Source of the DNA: Parabacteroides sp.
GTDB taxonomy: Bacteria > Bacteroidota > Bacteroidia > Bacteroidales > Tannerellaceae
Length of the DNA: 52,183 bases
Assembly: GCA_022775005.1 (NCBI GenBank)
Contig: JALFJR010000091.1
Span: 1 to 52,183 of the forward strand
Reading direction: 5' to 3'
In this document: piece after piece, positions 1 through 7,400 of the stretch
How the letters are laid out: every line of letters begins with the position of its first letter
Numbering within the stretch: the first letter of the stretch is position 1
Program-made: the position numbers and the translations under genes
Notes under the pieces: generated by a model
Databases searched by the model: none
The model's input: only the letters and a program-made list of their open reading frames with translations
What the model was told of the DNA's origin: nothing

Positions 1-137
1 AGATAGGCTTTAAGGAATGGCCTTACTTTAGCGTTTAATGCTTCGGGATGGTCACTCACCTTAAGTTCTATACTTGACGGACAAGGTATAGAATCTTCCT
101 TTCGGTCATATCTGTACTGAATTGTGTAATTAAACAT
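1..137 (-). CDS. possible truncated CDS, N-terminal 45 codons
   Basis: An ATG at 137 opens a frame that runs leftward without a stop for 45 codons to the window edge, so the C-terminal part would lie outside. The translation begins MFNYTIQYRYDRKEDSIPCP and ends near VRPFLKAY, which has a normal amino-acid mix. I do not recognise a family. There is no clear Shine-Dalgarno; the upstream stretch is A/T rich, as in many Bacteroidales genes. The frame stays open further upstream to about 222, so an earlier start is possible. An open frame of this length can arise by chance, so this is a tentative call that depends on the sequence to the left. Confidence 0.33.
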   Translation of the reverse strand, partial: MFNYTIQYRYDRKEDSIPCPSSIELKVSDHPEALNAKVRPFLKAY

Positions 138-216
138 AAAAAACAAATTTTTTCCTCGCCTCCCCCAGCTCCCCAGACAGTTGGCATTCAACGATAATAA
201 AAAAGGTGCGGGAAGC

Positions 217-435
217 TTATTGCTCTATCCCATATTCAGGCTCTCGCATTGCCTTTGGAGTGGATAAAGCATAACAACCCTCACCTCTAATGGATATAAT
301 CATCCCGTTACAGGCGTAACAGGACTGCATACCAAAGAAGTAGGGTGTTATTGCTATCATCTTCACTCCGGACCAAATTTGCGAGATTTGAATATGGAAG
401 ATAATGTCAATAACACCTTTCGAAATAAGAAGCAT
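217..435 (-). CDS. possible small protein, 72 aa, function unknown
   Basis: The frame starts at ATG 435, directly after a purine-rich run (GGGGAGGGG) that could serve as ribosome binding site, and stops at 217. It lies about 45 bases downstream of the transcription start predicted from the promoter at 486-516, which favours real expression. The protein is hydrophobic near the N terminus and contains three cysteines (CYAC and a later GC). No family is recognised. The same frame is open back to 516, but that upper part overlaps the promoter and is unlikely to be translated. It could also be an untranslated leader for the truncated gene at 1-137. Confidence 0.3.
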   Translation of the reverse strand: MLLISKGVIDIIFHIQISQIWSGVKMIAITPYFFGMQSCYACNGMIISIRGEGCYALSTPKAMREPEYGIEQ

Positions 436-485
436 CCCCTCCCCTCTCTCAACGCTTTGAGTACCTTTACGGGGAGCGAACAGCG

Positions 486-516
486 CAAAGGTAAGGGACA
501 TATTTGACATTATCAA
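486..516 (-). promoter_or_regulatory. Bacteroidetes-type promoter, reading leftward
   Basis: On the minus strand TTG (516-514) is followed by 20 bases and TACCTTTG (493-486), an exact match to the Bacteroidetes -7 element TAnnTTTG with the usual spacing to the -33 element. Transcription would start near 479 and run into the small frame at 435 and the possible gene at 137. Confidence 0.6.
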
Positions 517-547
517 CTTTATGCACTGATTTTTTAGGAATCGACGG

Positions 548-797
548 TTTGCGCGCTCCTTTCTACACCATGTAGTAAACCCGTCGCGGACTTGCGCGCA
601 CCTTTCTACACCGTGTAGTAAACCCGTCGCAGGCTTGCGCGCACCTTTCTACACCGTGTAGTAAACCTGTCGCGGGCTTGCGCGCACCTTTCTACACCGT
701 GTAGTAAACCCGTCGCGGACTTGCGCGGACCTTTCTACACCGTGTAGTAAAGCCGTTGCGGCTTGCGTGGACCTTTCTACACCGTGTAGTAAAGCCA
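548..797. repeat. tandem array A: six units, period 43 (last 42)
   Basis: Units begin at 548, 591, 634, 677, 720 and 762. Each has the form CTTGCGCGCACC, TTTCTACACCGTGTAGTAAA, then about CCCGTCGCGGA. The centre, CTACAC-C-GTGTAG, is a near-perfect dyad with a single central base, conserved in all copies except a C-to-A centre change in the first. The flanking GC-rich part varies more. The period of 43 is not a multiple of three, so the array is not a protein repeat even though short frames cross it. There are no unrelated spacers, so it is not CRISPR. Confidence 0.9.
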
Positions 798-828
798 TCA
801 ACGAATGGCGCAAGCCGATCTTTGAAAC

Positions 829-950
829 GTTGCCCATCGTTTCAAAAAACATTGCCCATCATTTTGGAAAACATTGCCCATCGTTTCAAAAAACGTTGCC
901 CGTAATTTTTCCAGCGGTTGCCCATCGTTTTGAAAAAACATGGGCAACGA
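829..950. repeat. tandem array B: five 22-base units plus an inverted copy
   Basis: Units start exactly every 22 bases at 829, 851, 873, 895 and 917. The consensus is RTTGCCCATCGTTTT followed by about seven bases ending in AAAAC. The next position, 939, carries the motif inverted (ATGGGCAAC at 940-948), so the last direct unit and the inverted copy could fold into a hairpin with a 9-base stem and a 14-base loop. The same unit and period recur in array C at 21925. The array lies downstream of the dcp terminator. Confidence 0.9.
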
Positions 951-956
951 AAATGC

Positions 957-993
957 AAAAAAAGGGCAAACACCGCTCAAACGGCATTTGCCC
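957..993 (-). terminator. rho-independent terminator of the dcp pair
   Basis: Read on the minus strand, GGGCAAATGCCG (993-982), loop TTTGAG (981-976) and CGGTGTTTGCCC (975-964) make a 12-base stem with two adjacent G-U pairs. A run of seven T follows (963-957). It lies about 35 bases after the stop codon of the downstream peptidase gene, as expected for a strong intrinsic terminator. Confidence 0.85.
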
Positions 994-1004
994 CTCTTAT
1001 TTAA

Positions 1005-1024
1005 TAACGCAACAGGTTGCGTTA
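1005..1024. other. perfect 20-base palindrome
   Basis: TAACGCAAC, AG, GTTGCGTTA: two perfect 9-base arms with a two-base centre, 4 bases past the stop codon of the peptidase gene and just before its terminator. It could be a protein-binding site or an extra hairpin in the 3' end of the mRNA. Confidence 0.6.
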
Positions 1025-1028
1025 GGGT

Positions 1029-3188
1029 TTATTTCAAACCACGGTTCTTCAACAACGGATCTGTACCCGGCTCTTTGCCACGGAAGTTTTTGTACATCAC
1101 CATCGCATCGTCGATGCCACCCGGTGTCAAGACATACTGACGGAACTTCTGCGCTACCTCCTGGTTGAAGATGTCGCCAGTCTCCGTATAAGCCTCGTAA
1201 GCGTCGCAATCCAATACCTCAGACCAGATGTAGCTGTAGTAGCCAGCTGTGTAACCACCACCCATCGTGTGGTTGAAGTAGGTCGTACGGTAACGAGAAG
1301 GAATCTGCTTCAACAAACCACGACGACCTAACGTCTCCTGCTCAAAGGCCATCACGTCGAGATTAGCCGGCACTTGGTTGTTCTGATCCACGAACTTGAT
1401 CACCTTCTGATCGCTCGGCTCGCCACTCAAGGCATGGAAGTCCATATCCAAGTAAGAAGCGGCCAAATACTCTACCGTAGCGAAGCCCTGGCCATACTTA
1501 CCGCTCTTATCCAACTTTTCGATCAACTCAGCAGGGATCACCTCACCTGTCTGATAGTGTTTTGCATAGACCTTCAGCACCTCCGGCTCGAACGCCCAGT
1601 GCTCGTTGATCTGTGAAGGCAACTCCACGAAGTCGCGGGGAACGCCAGAAACACCAGAGTAGTGTACATCCTTGAACAGGTTGTGCAAACCATGACCAAA
1701 CTCATGGAACAACGTATTCGCCTCATCTGCGCTCAACAAAGCGGGCTGACCCGGAGAGGGCTGCGTGAAGTTGGTTACGATCGTTACTACCGGTGGCACA
1801 CGCTTTCCATCCTTGTAAGACTGCGGACGGTAAGTGCCACACCATGCACCACCACGCTTGCTGGCACGGGGGAAGAAGTCGAAATAAACCACGCCCAGCA
1901 ACGTGCCATCCTTGTCAGTCACCTCGAAGCACTGTGCCTCCTCGTAGGGCAACGGCATGTCGTTCAACTGCTTGAAGTTGATGCCATAGAGCTTGTTAGC
2001 TACATAGAAGACACCGTCACGCACATTCTCTAACTTCAAGTAGGGACGTACCTCGTTCTCATCCAAGTTGAACTTCGCCTTCTTGGCTTTCTCGAAGTAG
2101 TAGCGCCAATCCCAGCCTTCAGCCTCGAAATTGCCACCCTCTTTCTTGATCTCAGCGTTGATGTCAGCCAACTCCTCCTTTGCCTTGGCCAAAGCCGGCT
2201 TCCAAACCTCATCCAACAGCTTATAGACATTCTCGGAGTTCTTCGCCATGCGATCCTCTAACACGAAAGAGGCATAGTCCTTATAACCCATTAAGTTAGC
2301 CTTCGCCAAACGAGCGGCCACCAAGTCACGAACAACGGCCTTGTTGTCGTTCTCGTTGTCGTGGTTACCGCGGTTGATATAGGCCTCGAAGATCTGCTTA
2401 CGCAACTCACGGTTGTCCGCATACTGCAAGAAAGGCATTACGCTCGGGTTCTGCAACGTGAAGACCCACTTGCCCTCCATGCCTAACTTCTTCGCCGTCT
2501 CAGCCGCCGTAGCGATCAGGTTGTCGGGCAGACCTGACAAATCCTTCTCGTTGTCGATCACCAATTTATAGGCGTTTGTTTCTTTCAACATGTTCTGACC
2601 AAACGTCAACTGAAGCATAGAGATCTTGCTGTTCAGCTCACGCAACTTCGCCTGATCCTCCTCAGAGAGGTTCGCACCACCCCGTACAAAATCCTTGTAA
2701 GTCTCCTCCAAGAGCTTCATCTGCTCCTTGTCGAGACCCAAAGACTCGCGCTTCTCATAAACGGCCTTCACACGAGCGAAGAGCTGCGGGTTCAGGTTGA
2801 TATCATCGCTATACTTAGACAACAGCGGAGACATCTCGCGGCTCAAAGCCTGCATCTCGTCGTTAGAGTTCACACCGTTCTGTCCACCAAACACGATCTG
2901 CACCTTGCGCAGCAAAGCGCCCTGCTTGTCCAACGCAGCGATGGTGTTCTCGAAGTTCGGCTCCTCGGGGTTATTGACAATCGCATCGATCTCCTTGCGA
3001 CCCTCCTCGATACCAGCCAAGATGGCCGGTTTGTAGTGCTCGAACTTGATCTGATCGAAGGGAGGCACACCATACGGAGTGTTATACTCCGTGAAGAAGG
3101 GATTCTCTCCCTCTGCGGCTTTCTTCTCCTGAGAGCCGCAAGCGGTCAGCATCACTGCCAAGCCCGCTGCCATGATTAACTTTTTCAT
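1029..3188 (-). CDS. dcp: M3-family peptidyl-dipeptidase (Dcp-like) lipoprotein, second copy
   Basis: This is a zinc metallopeptidase of the thimet oligopeptidase/Dcp family (M3), which removes C-terminal dipeptides from peptides. The zinc motif HEFGH is at residues 495-499, and the downstream helix carries the third zinc ligand region (FVELPSQINEHW). The length, 719 residues, is normal for Dcp. I start at ATG 3188, because MKKLIMAAGLAVMLTAC is a clean lipoprotein signal with Cys17 as the modified residue; the frame is open 13 codons further upstream but this adds no signal. The protein is probably anchored in the periplasm or outer membrane. It follows its close paralogue by 35 bases and ends at a strong terminator, so the two form one transcription unit, probably the result of a tandem duplication. 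Confidence 0.93.
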   Translation of the reverse strand: MKKLIMAAGLAVMLTACGSQEKKAAEGENPFFTEYNTPYGVPPFDQIKFEHYKPAILAGIEEGRKEIDAIVNNPEEPNFENTIAALDKQGALLRKVQIVFGGQNGVNSNDEMQALSREMSPLLSKYSDDINLNPQLFARVKAVYEKRESLGLDKEQMKLLEETYKDFVRGGANLSEEDQAKLRELNSKISMLQLTFGQNMLKETNAYKLVIDNEKDLSGLPDNLIATAAETAKKLGMEGKWVFTLQNPSVMPFLQYADNRELRKQIFEAYINRGNHDNENDNKAVVRDLVAARLAKANLMGYKDYASFVLEDRMAKNSENVYKLLDEVWKPALAKAKEELADINAEIKKEGGNFEAEGWDWRYYFEKAKKAKFNLDENEVRPYLKLENVRDGVFYVANKLYGINFKQLNDMPLPYEEAQCFEVTDKDGTLLGVVYFDFFPRASKRGGAWCGTYRPQSYKDGKRVPPVVTIVTNFTQPSPGQPALLSADEANTLFHEFGHGLHNLFKDVHYSGVSGVPRDFVELPSQINEHWAFEPEVLKVYAKHYQTGEVIPAELIEKLDKSGKYGQGFATVEYLAASYLDMDFHALSGEPSDQKVIKFVDQNNQVPANLDVMAFEQETLGRRGLLKQIPSRYRTTYFNHTMGGGYTAGYYSYIWSEVLDCDAYEAYTETGDIFNQEVAQKFRQYVLTPGGIDDAMVMYKNFRGKEPGTDPLLKNRGLK

Positions 3189-3223
3189 TCTTTCTTTTTT
3201 AATTATTGATTTACACTCAAGTA

Positions 3224-5341
3224 TCATTTCAAGCCTCTGTTTTTCAACAGCGGGTCAATGCTCGGCTTCTTGCCACGGAAGTTGACATACATATCCATCG
3301 CATCATCGATACCGCCCGGTGTCAAGACATACTGACGGAACTTCTGAGCCACCTCCTGGTTGAAGATGTCGCCCGTCTCTTTGTAGGCCTCAAACGCATC
3401 AGCATCCAGCACCTCTGCCCACATATAACTATAATAACCTGCGGTATAGCCACCCTCCATCGTATGACCGAAGTAGGTCGTGCGGTAGCGCGGCGGAATC
3501 TGGCTGATCAAACCACGGTCGCCCATCATCTTAGCCTCGAACTTCTCGATGTCGAAATCTTGCGGAATCTCTTTCAATACGTGATAGTCCATATCCAACA
3601 AGGAAGCGGCTACATACTCTGTCGTAGCGAAACCTTGGCCATACTTACCTGCCTTGATCATCTTATCTACCAACGCCTGCGGGATCACCTCGCCTGTCTG
3701 GTAATGCTTCGCATACACCTTCAGCACCTCCGGCTCGAACGCCCAGTGCTCATCCACCTGTGAAGGCAACTCTACGAAATCCCGAGGCACATCGGCTACC
3801 CCATAATAATGTACATCCCCAAAGAGGCTGTGCAACGCATGGCCAAACTCATGGAAGACGGTTTCTGTCTCATCAGCTGTCAAGAGCGCCGGTTGTCCCT
3901 CAGCCGGCTTGCTGAAGTTGAAGACAGTCGTCACGATCGGCGGCACACGTTTGCCATCCTTATAGGTCTGTGAGCGATAGCCACCACACCAAGCGCCACC
4001 ACCCTTGCCCGGACGGGTGAAGAAGTCCATATAGAGCACACCCAACGTCGTGCCATCCTTATCCTTGCACTCAAATGCGAACGCATCGGGATCAGGCTTC
4101 GGAATATCCTTGATCTCCGTGAAGGTGATGCCATACAGCTTATTGGCCGTGTAGAAGATGCCCTCACGCACATGGCCCAACTCGAAATAGGGACGCATCT
4201 CATTCTCATCGACGTTATACTTCGCCTTCTTCGCTTTCTCGAAATAGTAGCGCCAGTCCCAACCAGCTGCCTCGAAGTCGCCACCTTCCTTCTTGATCTC
4301 AGCATTGATGTCGGCCAACTCCTCTTTCGCCTTCGCTAAGGCCGGAGTCCACACCTGATCCAACAGGTCATAGACGTTCTTCTCATCTTTCGCCATGTTC
4401 TCCTCCAGCACGAAAGCGGCATAGTCTTTATAGCCCATCAGTTTGGCCTTCTCCAAACGAGCGGCCACCAACTGCTTCACGATCTCTTTGTTGTCGTTGG
4501 CATTGTTGTTATTGCCTCGATGTGTATAAGCCTCGAAGATCTGACGACGCAACTCACGGTTGTCGGCATATTGCAAGAAAGGCATCACGCTCGGGTTGTG
4601 CAAGGTGAAGACCCACTTGCCCTCTAAACCTTTCTCCTTGGCTGTCTCAGCGGCCTTCACCTTCACGTCATCCGACAAGCCGGAAAGATCTGCCTCATTA
4701 TCAATCACCAACTGATAAGCGTTGGTCTCTTTCAGCACGTTCTGGCTGAAGGTCAGCTGCAGCGTAGAGATCTTCGTATTCAGCTCACGCAACTTCGCTT
4801 GATCTGCCTCTGACAGGTTCGCACCACCTCTGGCAAACCCTTTGTAGGTCTCCTCCAGCAACTTCATCTGCTCCTTGTCAAGACCTAATTGCTCTTTCTT
4901 CTCATAGACCGCCTTCACACGGGCAAACAACTTCGGATTCATGCGAATGTCATCCGAGTGCTTGGACAACATGGGATAAAACTCCTGCTCCAACGCCTGA
5001 ATCTCATCGTTGGTGTTCACACTCGACTGACCGCCGAACGCATACATTACTTTCTCCAACAATTGGCCACATTGATCGAGCGCCACAATCGTGTTCTCGA
5101 AAGTTGGCTCTTCGGGATTAGAAACAATCGCCTCAACCTCCTTGACATGCTCTTCCATGCCCTTCAATAACGCAGGTTTATAGTGCGCTACCTCGATCTG
5201 ATCAAAAGGTGGAACGCCAAAAGGTGTGGTGTACTCCGTGAAAAACGGATTGGGTGTAGTCTTGGCTACATCACTTTGCTGTTGAGAGGAACAAGCTCCC
5301 AAAATAACTGCTAAACCGGCAGCCATTAGCATTTTGTTCAT
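3224..5341 (-). CDS. dcp: M3-family peptidyl-dipeptidase (Dcp-like) lipoprotein, first copy
   Basis: This is a paralogue of the next gene with colinear similarity over the whole length, including the zinc motif HEFGH (here 497-501), the FVELPSQVDEHWAFEPEVLK segment and the C-terminal DPLLKNRGLK. The N terminus MNKMLMAAGLAVILGAC is a lipoprotein signal with Cys17. At 705 residues it is full length. The copies differ mainly around residues 590-630, where the downstream gene has an insertion, and in the signal-proximal linker. The role is probably degradation of peptides in the periplasm, feeding amino-acid uptake. A weak -7 element (TATCTTCG on the minus strand at 5383-5376) lies about 35 bases upstream of the start. 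Confidence 0.93.
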   Translation of the reverse strand: MNKMLMAAGLAVILGACSSQQQSDVAKTTPNPFFTEYTTPFGVPPFDQIEVAHYKPALLKGMEEHVKEVEAIVSNPEEPTFENTIVALDQCGQLLEKVMYAFGGQSSVNTNDEIQALEQEFYPMLSKHSDDIRMNPKLFARVKAVYEKKEQLGLDKEQMKLLEETYKGFARGGANLSEADQAKLRELNTKISTLQLTFSQNVLKETNAYQLVIDNEADLSGLSDDVKVKAAETAKEKGLEGKWVFTLHNPSVMPFLQYADNRELRRQIFEAYTHRGNNNNANDNKEIVKQLVAARLEKAKLMGYKDYAAFVLEENMAKDEKNVYDLLDQVWTPALAKAKEELADINAEIKKEGGDFEAAGWDWRYYFEKAKKAKYNVDENEMRPYFELGHVREGIFYTANKLYGITFTEIKDIPKPDPDAFAFECKDKDGTTLGVLYMDFFTRPGKGGGAWCGGYRSQTYKDGKRVPPIVTTVFNFSKPAEGQPALLTADETETVFHEFGHALHSLFGDVHYYGVADVPRDFVELPSQVDEHWAFEPEVLKVYAKHYQTGEVIPQALVDKMIKAGKYGQGFATTEYVAASLLDMDYHVLKEIPQDFDIEKFEAKMMGDRGLISQIPPRYRTTYFGHTMEGGYTAGYYSYMWAEVLDADAFEAYKETGDIFNQEVAQKFRQYVLTPGGIDDAMDMYVNFRGKKPSIDPLLKNRGLK

Positions 5342-5375
5342 AACCTAAATATAAATGTATTTAAAATTCACGGCG

Positions 5376-5456
5376 CGAAGATAAGAAAGTTTTAGGGAAT
5401 CTTTCCTTTCAAATTGTTATTCGCACGCGTTAAAATAAAAATTATCGCTATCTTAG
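5376..5456. promoter_or_regulatory. divergent promoter region, dcp pair and FabK-like gene
   Basis: Two imperfect -7 elements face apart: TATCTTCG on the minus strand (5383-5376) for the peptidases and TATCTTAG on the plus strand (5449-5456) for the flavoprotein gene. Each has one mismatch to TAnnTTTG and neither has a good TTTG at the -33 distance, so this is a weak call. Confidence 0.35.
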
Positions 5457-5486
5457 CGCACCAATTTATCATAAAGAGTTGAAATC

Positions 5487-6425
5487 ATGAACAGAGTATG
5501 TGAGCTTTTCAATATACAATATCCTATTATTCAAGGAGGTATGGTATGGTGTAGCGGTTGGAGATTAGCTGCAGCGGTCAGTAACGCTGGTGGATTAGGT
5601 TTGCTTGGAGCTGGATCTATGCACCCCGAGGTTTTACGTGAGCATATCCGTAAATGTCAGGCAGCTACGCAGAAACCCTTTGGCGTGAACGTGCCGTTGA
5701 TGTATCCAGAGATTGAGACGATCATGCAGATTATCATGGAGGAAGGTGTCAAGATCGTCTTTACCTCAGCGGGTAATCCCAAGACCTGGACCGCCCGTCT
5801 GCAAGCCGCAGGCATCAAGGTGGCTCATGTGGTAAGCAGTGCCAAATTCGCGGCCAAATGCGAGGAGGCAGGTGTGGACGCCATCGTAGCGGAGGGATTT
5901 GAGGCCGGCGGGCATAACGGCCGTGAGGAGACGACCACGCTCTGCCTGATTCCGGCAGTTCGGAAAGCCACCTCGCTTCCTTTGTTGGCTGCAGGTGGTA
6001 TCGCTACGGGCGAAGGACTTTTAGCAGTCATGGCTTTAGGTGCGGAGGGCGCACAGATCGGTACTCGCTTCGCATTAACCCAAGAGAGCTCCGCCCACGA
6101 CAATTTCAAACAGCTTTGTCTTAACCTCAAAGAGGGCGACACCAAACTGCTGTTGAAAAAGCTCTCCCCTACCCGTTTGGTGAAGGGCGATTTCACGACA
6201 GCGGTTGAAGAGGCCGAGGCACGTGGTGCCTCCGCGGAGGAGCTGCGTGAGCTGTTAGGCAAGGGCCGTGCGAAAAAGGGTATTTTCGAAGGTGACCTGC
6301 AAAACGGAGAGTTGGAGATCGGGCAAATCGCCTCCCTCTTCCATGAAGAGCAAAGCGTAACGGAAGTGATGGAAGAGATTGTCCACGCTTTCGAGGCCGC
6401 CAAACAGCGTATGTACACGATTTAA
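5487..6425 (+). CDS. NAD(P)H-dependent flavin protein, FabK / nitronate monooxygenase family
   Basis: This is a 312-residue FMN-binding TIM-barrel protein of the 2-nitropropane dioxygenase family. Visible marks are the N-terminal YPIIQGGM, the SNAGGLGLLGAGS loop, the EGFEAGGHNG motif, LLAAGGIATGEG and GAEGAQIGTRFA, which together form the flavin phosphate site. The EAGGHNG histidine segment occurs in both FabK-type enoyl-ACP reductases and nitronate monooxygenases, so the substrate cannot be set from sequence. Because Bacteroidales often use FabK-like proteins in fatty-acid synthesis I slightly prefer enoyl-ACP reductase, but this is inference. It is the first gene of a run of three on the plus strand, followed after 27 bases by the NUDIX-AlaX gene. 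Confidence 0.88.
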   Translation: MNRVCELFNIQYPIIQGGMVWCSGWRLAAAVSNAGGLGLLGAGSMHPEVLREHIRKCQAATQKPFGVNVPLMYPEIETIMQIIMEEGVKIVFTSAGNPKTWTARLQAAGIKVAHVVSSAKFAAKCEEAGVDAIVAEGFEAGGHNGREETTTLCLIPAVRKATSLPLLAAGGIATGEGLLAVMALGAEGAQIGTRFALTQESSAHDNFKQLCLNLKEGDTKLLLKKLSPTRLVKGDFTTAVEEAEARGASAEELRELLGKGRAKKGIFEGDLQNGELEIGQIASLFHEEQSVTEVMEEIVHAFEAAKQRMYTI

Positions 6426-6449
6426 TTCAAAATTCATAATTCAAAATTC
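6424..6449. repeat. 12-base direct repeat between two genes
   Basis: AATTCAAAATTC occurs at 6424-6435 and again at 6438-6449, overlapping the stop codon of the upstream gene and ending three bases before the next ATG. It replaces any recognisable Shine-Dalgarno for the NUDIX-AlaX gene. Confidence 0.6.
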
Positions 6450-6452
6450 TCA

Positions 6453-7400
6453 ATGGAAGTATTTCCTTTGGTCAACGAGGCGGGTGAGGTCATCGGCAAA
6501 GCCACCCGCCAAGAATGCCATAGTGGCAGCAAACTGCTGCACCCGGTGGTCCACCTCCACATTTTCAATCAGAAGGGCGATCTCTTCCTGCAAAAACGCT
6601 CCATGAGTAAAGACATTCAACCCGGCAAATGGGACACCGCTGTCGGAGGGCATGTCGATTACGGAGAGACCATCGAGGAGGCCCTCCGCAGGGAAGTACG
6701 CGAGGAGCTGGGTGTGACCGATTTCACCCCACAGTTCGTGCAACGCTACGTGTTTGAGTCGGCTATAGAGAAGGAGCTGGTAAACACCTACCGTACATGC
6801 TATGAGGGTCCCTTCTCGCCCGATCCCGCAGAGTTGGACGATGCCCGTTTCTGGACCATCGAAGAGATTAAGGCCAATCTTGGCAAACAATGTTTTACCC
6901 CTAATTTCGAACAAGAGTTCAAACGCTGTTTTGACATGGAATCAGAAGTACAATTAAATGCACATAACAAGGCGGAATATCCGCCTATGCACACCGCAGA
7001 GCATATCTTGAATCAAACAATGGTACGCCTTTTCGGCTGCCCCCGTTCACGCAATGCGCACATTGAGCGTAAGAAATCGAAGTGCGATTATGAATTAAGC
7101 GAGGCTCCTATGCCTGAACAAATGGCAGAGATCGAGCGGAAAGTTAATGAGGTAATCGACCAACACCTGCCCATCACTATTGAATTTATGCGTCGGGAGG
7201 AGGCAGCGGCCATTGTGGATCTCAGCAAACTCCCTGAAGAGGCCAGCGATACGTTGCGCATCGTGCGAGTCGGTGATTATGACGCTTGTGCCTGCATTGG
7301 GGCGCATGTGAATAACACTGCAGAGATTGGTCACTTCAAGTTGTTGACCTACGACTATGCCGACGGACGTTTGCGGTTACGCTTCAAACTGACCGAGTGA
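6453..7400 (+). CDS. fusion of a NUDIX hydrolase and an AlaX-type alanyl-tRNA editing domain
   Basis: The 315-residue protein has two domains in one uninterrupted frame. Residues 1-155 are a NUDIX domain of the isopentenyl-diphosphate isomerase-like group (KATRQECH at 17-24), with a perfect NUDIX box at 66-88 (GHVDYGE...REVREELGV). Residues 170-315 match the C-terminal editing domain shared by AlaRS and free AlaX proteins: the zinc motifs HTAEH (180-184) and CIGAH (281-285), with the family segments KKSKCDYEL and GDYDACACIGAHV. AlaX removes serine or glycine from mischarged tRNA-Ala. The NUDIX substrate is not known. An internal ATG at residue 162 (MESEVQL) could give a free editing domain, but no ribosome site precedes it. 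The next gene overlaps by one base (TGATG), so translation is probably coupled. Confidence 0.88.
   Translation: MEVFPLVNEAGEVIGKATRQECHSGSKLLHPVVHLHIFNQKGDLFLQKRSMSKDIQPGKWDTAVGGHVDYGETIEEALRREVREELGVTDFTPQFVQRYVFESAIEKELVNTYRTCYEGPFSPDPAELDDARFWTIEEIKANLGKQCFTPNFEQEFKRCFDMESEVQLNAHNKAEYPPMHTAEHILNQTMVRLFGCPRSRNAHIERKKSKCDYELSEAPMPEQMAEIERKVNEVIDQHLPITIEFMRREEAAAIVDLSKLPEEASDTLRIVRVGDYDACACIGAHVNNTAEIGHFKLLTYDYADGRLRLRFKLTE

Noticed and set aside
649-852. 67-residue frame on the minus strand with a repeated LLHGVERS phrase
   Set aside because: It is the translation of the 43-base repeat; the period is not a multiple of three and the frame shifts from unit to unit.
548-950. Possible CRISPR array
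   Set aside because: Units follow each other with no unique spacers and are degenerate; no cas genes are in the window.
767-1168. 133-residue plus-strand frame
   Set aside because: It covers repeat array B, the terminator and the end of the dcp gene; composition is not coding.
3206-3763. 185-residue plus-strand frame inside the dcp pair
   Set aside because: Antisense shadow; the paralogue shows a similar frame at the matching place because the genes are similar.
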